Source of the DNA: Candidatus Avoscillospira stercoripullorum
GTDB lineage: Bacteria > Bacillota > Clostridia > Oscillospirales > Oscillospiraceae
Assembly: GCA_018712905.1 (NCBI GenBank)
Contig: DVGD01000295.1
Location: forward strand, 1 to 12,342
Reading direction: 5' to 3'
DNA: 12,342 nucleotides
A model generated the notes under the pieces. It saw only the letters and a program-made list of their open reading frames with translations, ran no database searches and was not told the DNA's origin. The position numbers and the translations under genes are program-made. This document shows positions 5,183 through 11,490 of this stretch, piece by piece (the first letter of the stretch is position 1; each line of letters starts with the position of its first letter).

Positions 5183-6940
5183 ATGGAAAAATTCATCGAC
5201 CTCATTTCCCGGCGCGTGTCCCAAGCTTTTGAAGAGGCGGGGCTGGAGGGGAGTCTGGGGAAAGTTACGCTCTCCAATCGCCCGGATCTGTGCGAATATC
5301 AGTGCAATGGCGCCATGCCTGCGGCCAAGAAGGCGCACCGCCCGCCGCTGGAGCTGGCGGAATCTGTGGCCGAGAAGCTCCAGGGGGAAGCGATGTTCTC
5401 AAAGGTGGAGGCGGTAAAGCCCGGCTTCCTCAACCTGACGGTGAGTCCTTCTGTTTTGCGGGACTATGTGGCGGGTATGGCCACCGCGCCGTCCTTCGGC
5501 GTGGAGCCGGAGGCTGCGCCCAAGACCATTGTGCTCGACTATGGCGGCCCCAATGTGGCCAAGCCGCTCCATGTGGGACATCTGCGCTCGGCCATCATCG
5601 GAGAGAGCATCAAGCGCATTGACCGCTTCTTCGGCAACAAGGTCATTGGAGACATCCACATGGGTGACTGGGGACTGCAAATGGGCTTGATTATAGAGGA
5701 GGTTCACGAGCGTCATCCTGAGCTTCCCTATTTTGATCCCACCTACACGGGAGAATATCCTGCCGAGGCGCCCTTCACCATCTCGGAGCTGGAGGAGATC
5801 TATCCCACTGCCAGTGCCAAGAGCAAGGTGGATGAGGACTTTGCCCGCCGGGCGCATGACGCAACCTACCGCCTGCAGACCGGCGATCGGGGCTATCGCG
5901 CCATGTGGAAGCATATCATGCGGATTTCCACCGAGGATCTTCGGAAAAACTATGACAATCTGGATGTGCACTTTGATGTCTGGCTGGGGGAGAGCGACGC
6001 GCAGCCCTATATCCCGCCCATGCTCGAGACCATGAAGGCCAAGGGGATTGTCACAGAGTCCGAGGGTGCCCTGGTGGTGGATGTCCAGGAGGAGAGCGAC
6101 ACCAAGGAGGTGCCGCCGTGCATCCTGGTGAAGTCCGACGGTGCGACCCTCTATGCCACCACGGATCTTGCCACACTGGTGCAGCGCATGAAGGACTTCC
6201 AGCCCGACGAGGTGCTCTACCTCACCGATAAGCGCCAGGCGCTGCACTTTGAGCAGGTCTTCCGTGCTGCGCGCAAGGGCGGACTGGTGCCGGAGCACGT
6301 GGTTCTCAAGCATCTTGGCTTTGGCACCATGAACGGGAAGGACGGCAAACCCTTTAAGACGCGGGAGGGCGGCGTCATGCGCCTGGAGCGTCTCATCGGC
6401 GAGATCACCGACTATGTCCGTCAGAAGATCACGGAGAACCAGGTGGTCAGCGCGGAGGAAGTGGAGAACACCGCACGCCTCATTGCTATGGCTGCCCTCA
6501 AATATGGCGACCTCAGCAACCAGCCCACCAAGGACTACGTCTTTGATCTCGAGCGTTTTGCGGCCTTTGAAGGAAACACAGGACCTTATATTCTCTATAC
6601 CATTGTCCGCATCAAGTCCATTCTCCATAAGTACAGCGCGGCCGTGGCGCTGGAGGCTATGCAGCCGGCCGAAACCAAGGAGGCCAAGGATCTGATGCTG
6701 GCCTTGACGCGCCTGAGCGACAGCCTCCAGGTGGCATATACGGACAATGCCCCCAATGCCATCTGCGCCTATATCTATGATCTGGCCGGCGCGGCCAATA
6801 AATTCTACCATGAGACGCGGATTCTGGCAGAACCAGATCCAGCCAAGCAGGCTGGCTATGTGGCGCTGATGGATCTCACGCGCCGCGTGCTGGAGACCTG
6901 CATCGACCTTCTGGGCTTCAGCGCCCCGGAGCGGATGTAA
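5183..6940 (+). CDS. argS: Arginyl-tRNA synthetase
   Basis: This 585-residue class I synthetase charges tRNA-Arg in the cytoplasm. The N-terminal additional domain (about 1-100) has YQCNGAM (39-45) for tRNA contact. The catalytic Rossmann fold follows, with GGPNVAKPLHVGHLRSAIIG at 121-140, in which HVGH is the HIGH signature. DIHMGDWGLQMG lies at 158-169. The KMSKS loop is the degenerate GKPFKTREGG (388-397) usual for ArgRS. The all-alpha DALR anticodon-binding domain covers about 455-585 and includes FEGNTGPYILYTIVRI. The C-terminus ends in ERM, as ArgRS proteins normally do. Length is full. The ATG at 5183 follows AAAAGGATG by eight bases. It has its own promoter and a terminator, so it is probably a single-gene unit. 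Confidence 0.97.
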   Translation: MEKFIDLISRRVSQAFEEAGLEGSLGKVTLSNRPDLCEYQCNGAMPAAKKAHRPPLELAESVAEKLQGEAMFSKVEAVKPGFLNLTVSPSVLRDYVAGMATAPSFGVEPEAAPKTIVLDYGGPNVAKPLHVGHLRSAIIGESIKRIDRFFGNKVIGDIHMGDWGLQMGLIIEEVHERHPELPYFDPTYTGEYPAEAPFTISELEEIYPTASAKSKVDEDFARRAHDATYRLQTGDRGYRAMWKHIMRISTEDLRKNYDNLDVHFDVWLGESDAQPYIPPMLETMKAKGIVTESEGALVVDVQEESDTKEVPPCILVKSDGATLYATTDLATLVQRMKDFQPDEVLYLTDKRQALHFEQVFRAARKGGLVPEHVVLKHLGFGTMNGKDGKPFKTREGGVMRLERLIGEITDYVRQKITENQVVSAEEVENTARLIAMAALKYGDLSNQPTKDYVFDLERFAAFEGNTGPYILYTIVRIKSILHKYSAAVALEAMQPAETKEAKDLMLALTRLSDSLQVAYTDNAPNAICAYIYDLAGAANKFYHETRILAEPDPAKQAGYVALMDLTRRVLETCIDLLGFSAPERM

Positions 6941-6955
6941 CAGCAAAAAGCCATA

Positions 6956-6993
6956 AAAATGCACCGCCCCAACGGTTGGGGGCGGTGCATTTT
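6956..6993 (+). terminator. Intrinsic terminator between argS and ribU, bidirectional
   Basis: AAAATGCACCGCCCC (6956-6970) pairs with GGGGCGGTGCATTTT (6979-6993) in a long G+C-rich stem. The plus-strand T-run is short, and the minus strand continues as TTTTTATGG. It lies 15 bases after the argS stop codon and serves the two convergent genes. Confidence 0.85.
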
Positions 6994-7075
6994 AACGGTG
7001 CGCGTCAGGAGACACTGTAAAAGTTACAAAAAGTTTACAACCACTTCATGAACCCTGGGAGCCAAGCTCGTACAA

Positions 7076-7810
7076 TTAAGACTGCACTTGAACCTGGCGC
7101 TGATGGAAAAAGAGCCGCTCCACGCGCTTGTAGAGCACCAGCGTCAGGGCGGAGATCACAACGCCCTTGAGCAGGTTGAAGGGTACCACGGCGAAGAGCA
7201 CCAGTGTGCCAACGCTGTGGATGGCGCCGTTCACCTCGGTGCCCATGGCAACGATGGCATCGAGCGGCATGTGGAAGAGTTCGGCAAACTTGGGGATGAG
7301 GAAGTAAGCATTGAACGCGCTGCCGAACACGGTCATCACCAGCGTGCCAACGGCCAGACCCACGAGCGCCATTTTTTTGCTCTTGTGGAGATGGTAGAGG
7401 ATGGAGGCGGGCAGCACCATGGCGCAGCCCACGGCGAAGTTGGCGAAGTCGCCCACAAAGGCGGTGGAGGTGCCCTTGAGCAGCAGCTTGATAACAACCT
7501 TCAAGAATTCGCACACCACGCCGGCCACGGGGCCGAGGTAGAAGGTGCAGATGAGCACCGGCAGCTCGCTTAAGTCCATTTCGTAGAAGCTGGGGGCGAA
7601 GAAGAGCGGGATTTCGAAGAACATGAGCGCGCCGCCCAGGGCAGCGAAGATGGCCACAAAGCTCACGGTACGCGCCGGAGAGAGCTTGCGGTGGCTGGGC
7701 AGAAAGAACCGCTCCGCAGCCCAGGCGATAAGAATGAGCCCGGCAAAGACGGCCAGACAGGCCAGGAGAAATGCGGCGTTATCCGCCAGGGATTGCAGGA
7801 ATTGAGACAT
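7076..7810 (-). CDS. ribU: ECF-type riboflavin importer S component
   Basis: This 244-residue membrane protein is the substrate-binding component of an energy-coupling-factor riboflavin transporter. The RibU-like core covers about residues 45-230, with EMDLSELPVLI (77-87), FYLGPVAGVVCEFLKVVIK (90-108) and STAFVGDFANF (115-125). An additional hydrophobic segment at 12-32 precedes the usual six helices, making the protein longer than the roughly 190-200 residues of many RibU proteins. The ATG at 7810 is chosen because GGGAGG lies seven bases upstream. The FMN riboswitch in its leader strongly supports riboflavin as substrate, with repression when FMN is plentiful. No ECF ATPase or T-subunit gene is nearby, so it probably shares a common energising module encoded elsewhere, as group II ECF transporters do. 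Confidence 0.9.
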   Translation of the reverse strand: MSQFLQSLADNAAFLLACLAVFAGLILIAWAAERFFLPSHRKLSPARTVSFVAIFAALGGALMFFEIPLFFAPSFYEMDLSELPVLICTFYLGPVAGVVCEFLKVVIKLLLKGTSTAFVGDFANFAVGCAMVLPASILYHLHKSKKMALVGLAVGTLVMTVFGSAFNAYFLIPKFAELFHMPLDAIVAMGTEVNGAIHSVGTLVLFAVVPFNLLKGVVISALTLVLYKRVERLFFHQRQVQVQS

Positions 7811-7817
7811 AAAAAAA

Positions 7818-7823
7818 CCTCCC
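7818..7823 (-). promoter_or_regulatory. Ribosome binding site deciding the ribU start
   Basis: GGGAGG on the minus strand is separated from the ATG at 7810 by a run of seven T. An upstream in-frame TTG at 7825 overlaps this site and is therefore not the start. Confidence 0.8.
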
Positions 7824-7834
7824 AAATAGAATCA

Positions 7835-7865
7835 AGCACCGGAAAGGGTATGCCTTCCAGGTGCT
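7835..7865 (-). promoter_or_regulatory. Expression-platform hairpin between FMN aptamer and ribU
   Basis: On the minus strand AGCACC (7865-7860) pairs with GGTGCT (7840-7835), and GGAAGG (7858-7853) pairs with CCTTTCC (7847-7841), around a short loop and with one unpaired base. It is followed by the U-rich TTGATTCTATTT and then the ribosome site. It could be the terminator arm of the switch, but the tail is interrupted, so translational control is also possible. I could not identify an antiterminator partner with confidence. Confidence 0.5.
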
Positions 7866-7891
7866 ACAAATCTAAGGGGGAATCTGTATCA

Positions 7892-8017
7892 CACATCTTC
7901 TTCCATCCAGACTCGTGCCAGAACTGGCCTTACTGTCGGTACCGGAGTTTCACCGGTTCAGCTTGCGCTCGCGGACTATACCGCCGGTCGGGAATTGCAC
8001 CCTGCCCTGAAGACATC
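7892..8017 (-). promoter_or_regulatory. FMN riboswitch (RFN element)
   Basis: The minus strand carries the conserved FMN aptamer blocks in order. First is AGGGCAGGGTGCAATTCCCG, then ACCGGCGGTATAGTCCGCGA. These are followed by TGAACCGGTGAAACTCCGGT, ACCGACAGTAAGG and finally GTCTGGATGGAAGAAGATG. A closing P1 helix forms between GATGTCTTC (8017-8009) and the GAAGATGTG end. It precedes ribU by about 80 bases and should switch the transporter off when FMN binds. One departure from the common consensus is C in place of A in GGTGCAATTCCC, in a region that tolerates some change. Confidence 0.95.
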
Positions 8018-8040
8018 TCTTTTCAATTGCCTGTAATTTC

Positions 8041-8068
8041 ATTATACACAGCAGCAAGAGATTTGCAA
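8041..8068 (-). promoter_or_regulatory. Sigma-A-type promoter for the FMN riboswitch-ribU transcript
   Basis: On the minus strand TTGCAA (8063-8068), a 16-base spacer, then a perfect TATAAT (8041-8046). The predicted start is near 8034, about 17 bases before the aptamer's P1 helix, as expected for a riboswitch leader. Confidence 0.7.
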
Positions 8069-8092
8069 GCCCTTTTTCGCGGGGGAGGGAGC

Positions 8093-8121
8093 CAGAAAAA
8101 ATTCTCCTTGGAAGAACCAAG
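8093..8121 (-). terminator. Weak candidate terminator downstream of the DUF4830 gene
   Basis: On the minus strand CTTGG (8121-8117) and CCAAG (8111-8107) form a five-base stem with a five-base loop, followed by GAGAATTTTTTC. The stem is short, but the T-run and the position before the ribU promoter suit a terminator. Confidence 0.35.
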
Positions 8122-8183
8122 CCGTGAAAATTCTCGTCATGAAAAGCTGGGCGTATCATCGAGCTGCCCGCGCGGAAGGATCT

Positions 8184-8222
8184 GCCGCGGCGGCTGAAGT
8201 GAAAAGCGCCTGCCGCCGCGGC
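8184..8222. repeat. G+C-rich perfect 11-bp inverted repeat after the DUF4830 gene
   Basis: GCCGCGGCGGC (8184-8194) and GCCGCCGCGGC (8212-8222) are exact inverted arms around a 17-base spacer. It begins 12 bases past the stop codon of the minus-strand gene. No T-run follows on the minus strand, so it may protect the mRNA 3' end or slow polymerase rather than be a classic terminator. Confidence 0.6.
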
Positions 8223-8234
8223 TTTGCCCAGGCG

Positions 8235-8711
8235 TTAAGAAGGCATGGCAAATCCGTGCATTTTTCCGCCGCCCATGTCACTGACGTCGCCGCCGATGAC
8301 CTTTCCCTGGTAGACCAGCAGCGTGGCGCAGTGGCTGTCGGAGCCGTCGGGATAATTGGTGATGGCATAGACGTAGCGCATGACGGTCTTCCCGGCATAC
8401 TGCTGCAGGTCGTAGCCCTGGGATTTTTGCAGCTCATTGTAGCGGGTGAGTACCTGGTTAAATTCCGCGGGGATTTTGACCTCCTGCTTTTCCACGGCCT
8501 GGGGCGAGACCTCCCAGCCGAAGGAGGTGAGGAAGGCGACGCGTCCCTCCTCAGTGGAGGCGTCGGTTTCTGCAGCGGTCTGGGACTCCTGGACGGCGGC
8601 CGGGGCATCGGACTTGTGCAGCAGAAAAGCGAGCAGTGCGATCACACACGCGGCGATGACCAGCCCGGTGATGATCTTTCGTTTGGAAACCTTTGCGGAC
8701 ATAATGACCAT
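8235..8711 (-). CDS. DUF4830-type membrane-anchored protein of unknown function
   Basis: This 158-residue protein begins with a basic stretch (residues 6-12) and one hydrophobic segment (about 13-31), which would anchor it in the membrane with the rest outside. A low-complexity Ala/Ser/Thr/Glu linker (35-54) follows. The C-terminal domain (about 55-150) has RVAFLTSFGWEV (57-68), FNQVLTRYNELQKSQGYDL (84-102) and LLVYQGKVIGGDV (131-143). I recognise this as the DUF4830 pattern common in Clostridia. No catalytic or binding residues can be assigned and the function is unknown. The ATG at 8711 follows GGAGGG by about seven bases. It is divergent from the RsuA-family gene across 55 bases, and no promoter there is convincing. 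Confidence 0.8.
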   Translation of the reverse strand: MVIMSAKVSKRKIITGLVIAACVIALLAFLLHKSDAPAAVQESQTAAETDASTEEGRVAFLTSFGWEVSPQAVEKQEVKIPAEFNQVLTRYNELQKSQGYDLQQYAGKTVMRYVYAITNYPDGSDSHCATLLVYQGKVIGGDVSDMGGGKMHGFAMPS

Positions 8712-8766
8712 ATGCTTCCCTCCGTTATGTTTGGGTGGTACAGCCTATGAGAAAGGGTGGACAAAT

Positions 8767-9501
8767 ATGCAGAGATTGGATAAGCTCCTCTCCGAGGCCG
8801 GAGTGGCCTCTCGGCGGGAGCTCAAAGCCATCATCCGGGCAGGCCGCGTCCAGGTCAACGGCAAGACCGTGCGGGATCCAGAGCAGAAGGTGGACGAGAC
8901 AGCCGACGAGATCATGCTCGACGGTGCGGTGGTGGGGAAAAAGCGCATGGTGCTCTTGATGCTCCATAAGCCCGCAGGCTATGTCACCTCCACCGACGAT
9001 CCCAGGGATCAGACCGTGATGGAGCTCATTCCCGAGGAATACCGCCGCCTGGGCGTCGTGCCCATCGGACGGCTGGACAAGGATACCGAGGGGCTTCTGC
9101 TTCTCACCAACGACGGCGCTGTCAATCACAACCTGCTCTCGCCGCGGCGCCATGTCTGGAAGCTCTACTATGCCAGCCATGAGGGGCTGGCCGGCGAGGC
9201 GGACATGGCGGCCTTTGAAGCCGGAATTACCCTGGAAAATGGCGAGACCTGCCTGCCGGCGAAGCTCCACCCCTTAGGATCAGGCAGAAGCCTCATCGCC
9301 ATCCGGGAAGGAAAGTACCACCAAGTGCGCCGGATGATGGCGGCGCGGGGCATGCCGGTGACCTATTTAAAGCGCGTGGCTTTTGGGGGACTTACCCTGG
9401 GAGAACTGCCTCTGGGGGCGGTGAAGGAGGTGGCGCTGGAAACGGTGCAGAGCCCGCCTTGTGATATTGCACAAGCAGGAAGTCGCTGCTTTTTCCCGTA
9501 A
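8767..9501 (+). CDS. RsuA-family 16S rRNA pseudouridine synthase
   Basis: This 244-residue protein has an N-terminal S4 RNA-binding domain (residues 1-48, MQRLDKLLSEAGVASRREL then GRVQVNGKTV). The RsuA/RluB-type synthase domain follows. The catalytic aspartate is D104 in GRLDKDTEGLLLLTNDG (101-117), followed by KLYYA and then EGKYHQVRRM, the family's C-terminal motif. RsuA isomerises one uridine (516 in E. coli numbering) of 16S rRNA during 30S assembly. RluB/E/F relatives act on 23S rRNA, so the target is inferred from length and motif style. The ATG at 8767 follows AAAGGGTGG. The last codons overlap a small terminator-like hairpin, and the final residues (SPPCDIAQAGSRCFFP) look unlike conserved family sequence. 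Confidence 0.88.
   Translation: MQRLDKLLSEAGVASRRELKAIIRAGRVQVNGKTVRDPEQKVDETADEIMLDGAVVGKKRMVLLMLHKPAGYVTSTDDPRDQTVMELIPEEYRRLGVVPIGRLDKDTEGLLLLTNDGAVNHNLLSPRRHVWKLYYASHEGLAGEADMAAFEAGITLENGETCLPAKLHPLGSGRSLIAIREGKYHQVRRMMAARGMPVTYLKRVAFGGLTLGELPLGAVKEVALETVQSPPCDIAQAGSRCFFP
9473..9494 (+). terminator. Candidate terminator overlapping the end of the pseudouridine synthase gene
   Basis: AAGCAG (9473-9478) pairs with CTGCTT (9486-9491) around a seven-base loop and is followed by a run of five T (9490-9494). It lies within the last codons of the gene. The stem is only six base pairs, so strength is probably modest, but no other terminator is visible before the next promoter. Confidence 0.5.
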
Positions 9502-9572
9502 AGATTTCCCGGCGTTTAGCGCTAATGACGAAAAACTTGAAAAATAGCACAAAAACAACCAGCCAATTTCAA

Positions 9573-9582
9573 GACAATTGTC
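9573..9582. promoter_or_regulatory. Palindrome upstream of the PucR-like gene promoter
   Basis: GACAATTGTC is a perfect 10-bp palindrome ending ten bases before the -35 box. A copy of its half-site, GACAAT, recurs at 9621-9626 at the likely transcription start. This arrangement could be an operator for autoregulation by the downstream regulator. A second palindrome, TTAGCGCTAA, lies at 9516-9525. Confidence 0.35.
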
Positions 9583-9591
9583 AATCCCCTC

Positions 9592-9620
9592 TTGCAAAAA
9601 ACGGGAACACGATGTATTAT
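9592..9620 (+). promoter_or_regulatory. Sigma-A-type promoter for the PucR-like gene and ftsEX
   Basis: TTGCAA (9592-9597), exactly 17 bases, then TATTAT (9615-9620). The predicted start is near 9627, about 52 bases before the ATG. No other promoter is visible before ftsE, so this probably drives the whole unit. Confidence 0.65.
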
Positions 9621-9678
9621 GACAATAAAGATTTGTGTAAATAGCATCGTTTTCAATAAATAGAGGGAGGGCGCATTC

Positions 9679-10773
9679 ATGTCCAGCCGAATGTTTCAAA
9701 GCGTGATCGTCCAGATGAAGGAAGCCACTGATCGCACCATCGGCGTCATTGATGCCGACGGCAATGTCGTATCCTGCAGCGAAACCTCCATGATTGGAGA
9801 AAAATGGCCCGAGGCGGTGATCCGTCTCAACAGTGCCCCGGATTCCATGGTGATTGTGGACAAGCGAACCATGAAACCCCTGGTCAGCTGGAGCGCGTAT
9901 TTTGACTATGCCGTCTTTGTGGACGGCGAGGATGAGGTTGCCAAGAGCATTTGCATCATGGCCTATGTGGCGCTCAACGGCGCCAAGACCTATTACGAGG
10001 AAAAGCACGACAAGGGAACCTTTGTCAAGAATATCATCACCGACAATATCCTGCCCGGCGATATCTATATCCGTGCCAAGGAGCTCCACTTCACGACTGA
10101 TTTGCCCCGCTCGGTACTGCTCATTCGCCAGGTTGGCCGCGCAGATGTGGCTGCGGTGGACGTGGTGCAGGGCATGTTCCCGGACAAGCAGCAGGATTTC
10201 GTCCTGAACATCAACGAGACGGATATCGCGGTTGTCAAGCAGATCACCGCCAATACCGATACTTCTGAGCTCTATAAGATGGCACAGGAGGTTGAGGAGA
10301 CCCTCAAATCCGAGCTGTTTATCAAGACGGTCATCGGCATTTCCACCGTGGCCAGCCATCTGCGCGAGCTGGCCGACGCCTATAAGGAAGCCCAGACGGC
10401 CATCGAGGTGGGCAAGGTCTTTGATACGGAGAAGAGCATCATCACCTATGAAAACCTCGGCATCGGCCGCCTGATCTACCAGCTGCCCACCACCCTTTGC
10501 GAGATCTTCCTCTCCGAGGTGTTCAAGAAGAACTCCATTGACTCCCTCGACCAAGAGACGCTCTTCACCATCAACAAGTTTTTTGAGAACAACCTCAACG
10601 TGTCCGAGACTTCCCGCAAGCTCTTTGTGCATCGCAATACCCTGGTCTACCGGCTGGAAAAGATCAAAAAGCTCACGGGGCTTGACCTCCGGGAGTTCGA
10701 CCATGCCATCATCTTCAAGGTGGCGCTGATGGTCAAAAAATATCTAGCGTCCCGGGAAAACCGCCTGATCTGA
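9679..10773 (+). CDS. PucR/CdaR-type transcriptional regulator
   Basis: This 364-residue protein ends in a PucR-type helix-turn-helix (about 297-355). FFENNLNVSETSRKLFVHRN is followed by TLVYRLEKIKKLTG and DLREFDHAIIFKVALMV, the family pattern. The middle (about 120-270) resembles the degenerate CdaR/GGDEF-like domain, including SHLRELADAYKEAQTAIEVG and YENLGIGRLIYQLP. The N-terminal 100 residues begin with a segment like a small-molecule sensor (GVIDADGNVVSCSE, residues 22-35), but the ligand is unknown. The ATG at 9679 follows GAGGGAGGG. No membrane segment is seen, so it should act in the cytoplasm. It is followed 27 bases later by ftsE with no intervening terminator, which makes regulation of cell division or sporulation septation a reasonable hypothesis. 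Classical PucR/CdaR members control purine or sugar-diacid use, and no such gene is nearby. Confidence 0.82.
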   Translation: MSSRMFQSVIVQMKEATDRTIGVIDADGNVVSCSETSMIGEKWPEAVIRLNSAPDSMVIVDKRTMKPLVSWSAYFDYAVFVDGEDEVAKSICIMAYVALNGAKTYYEEKHDKGTFVKNIITDNILPGDIYIRAKELHFTTDLPRSVLLIRQVGRADVAAVDVVQGMFPDKQQDFVLNINETDIAVVKQITANTDTSELYKMAQEVEETLKSELFIKTVIGISTVASHLRELADAYKEAQTAIEVGKVFDTEKSIITYENLGIGRLIYQLPTTLCEIFLSEVFKKNSIDSLDQETLFTINKFFENNLNVSETSRKLFVHRNTLVYRLEKIKKLTGLDLREFDHAIIFKVALMVKKYLASRENRLI

Positions 10774-10800
10774 CGGTTGATCCCATGATCGGAGAAAATC

Positions 10801-11490
10801 ATGATTGAATTTAGAAACGTCCATAAGGTCTATGAGCCTGGCACCCATGCGCTCAATGGTGTGTCGCTGAAAATTGAGGACGGCGAATTTGTGTTTCTGG
10901 TCGGACCTTCCGGCTCAGGCAAGTCCACCATCATCAAGATCCTCACGGCGGAATTGATGCCGACTTCCGGCAGCGTCTTCGTCAACGGTTTTACCCTGGA
11001 GAAGATCCGCCGCAGCGCCATTCCCTATATGCGCCGCACCCTGGGTGTCATTTTCCAGGATTTCCGGCTCATCGACAACAAAACGGTCTATGACAATGTG
11101 TCCTTCGCCATGCGCGTCATCGGCGCGTCGGAGAAGGAGATCAAAAAGCGTGTTCCCTATGTGCTGGAGCTGGTGGGACTGGAGAACAAGAGCCGGCGCT
11201 TGCCCCATGAGCTCTCCGGCGGCGAGCAGCAGCGTGTGGCCATTGCCCGTGCATTGGTCAACAATCCCAATATGATTATCGCCGACGAGCCCACTGGCAA
11301 CCTCGACCCGGCGCGTTCTCTGGAGATTATGATGCTGCTGGAGCAAATCAACGCCCTGGGCACTACGGTAATGGTGGTCACCCACGAGAAGGAGCTGGTG
11401 AACCGCTTCACCAAGCGGGTCATCGCCATTGAAGAGGGTCAGGTCATCAGCGACGGAATGGATGGGTATTACGCATATGAAGAAGAATAA
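10801..11490 (+). CDS. ftsE: Cell division ATP-binding protein FtsE
   Basis: This 229-residue ABC ATPase partners with FtsX at the inner face of the membrane and controls peptidoglycan hydrolase activity at division or, in some Gram-positives, along the cell wall or during sporulation. All ABC motifs are present. The Walker A is GPSGSGKST (35-43) and the Q-loop is VIFQDFRL (Q86). The signature is LSGGEQQRVAIARAL (138-152), the Walker B is IIADEPTGNLD (159-169) and the switch histidine is H195. The start at 10801 follows CGGAGAAAATC. The HKVYEPGTHALNGVSL opening and QDFRLIDNKTVYDNV are typical of FtsE rather than of other ABC exporters. It sits 27 bases after the PucR-like gene and overlaps ftsX by 14 bases. 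Confidence 0.95.
   Translation: MIEFRNVHKVYEPGTHALNGVSLKIEDGEFVFLVGPSGSGKSTIIKILTAELMPTSGSVFVNGFTLEKIRRSAIPYMRRTLGVIFQDFRLIDNKTVYDNVSFAMRVIGASEKEIKKRVPYVLELVGLENKSRRLPHELSGGEQQRVAIARALVNNPNMIIADEPTGNLDPARSLEIMMLLEQINALGTTVMVVTHEKELVNRFTKRVIAIEEGQVISDGMDGYYAYEEE

Noticed and set aside
8677..8705. TTTCGT-17-CATAAT as a promoter for the pseudouridine synthase gene
   Set aside because: The -35 box matches the consensus poorly. No confident promoter was found for either gene of this divergent pair.
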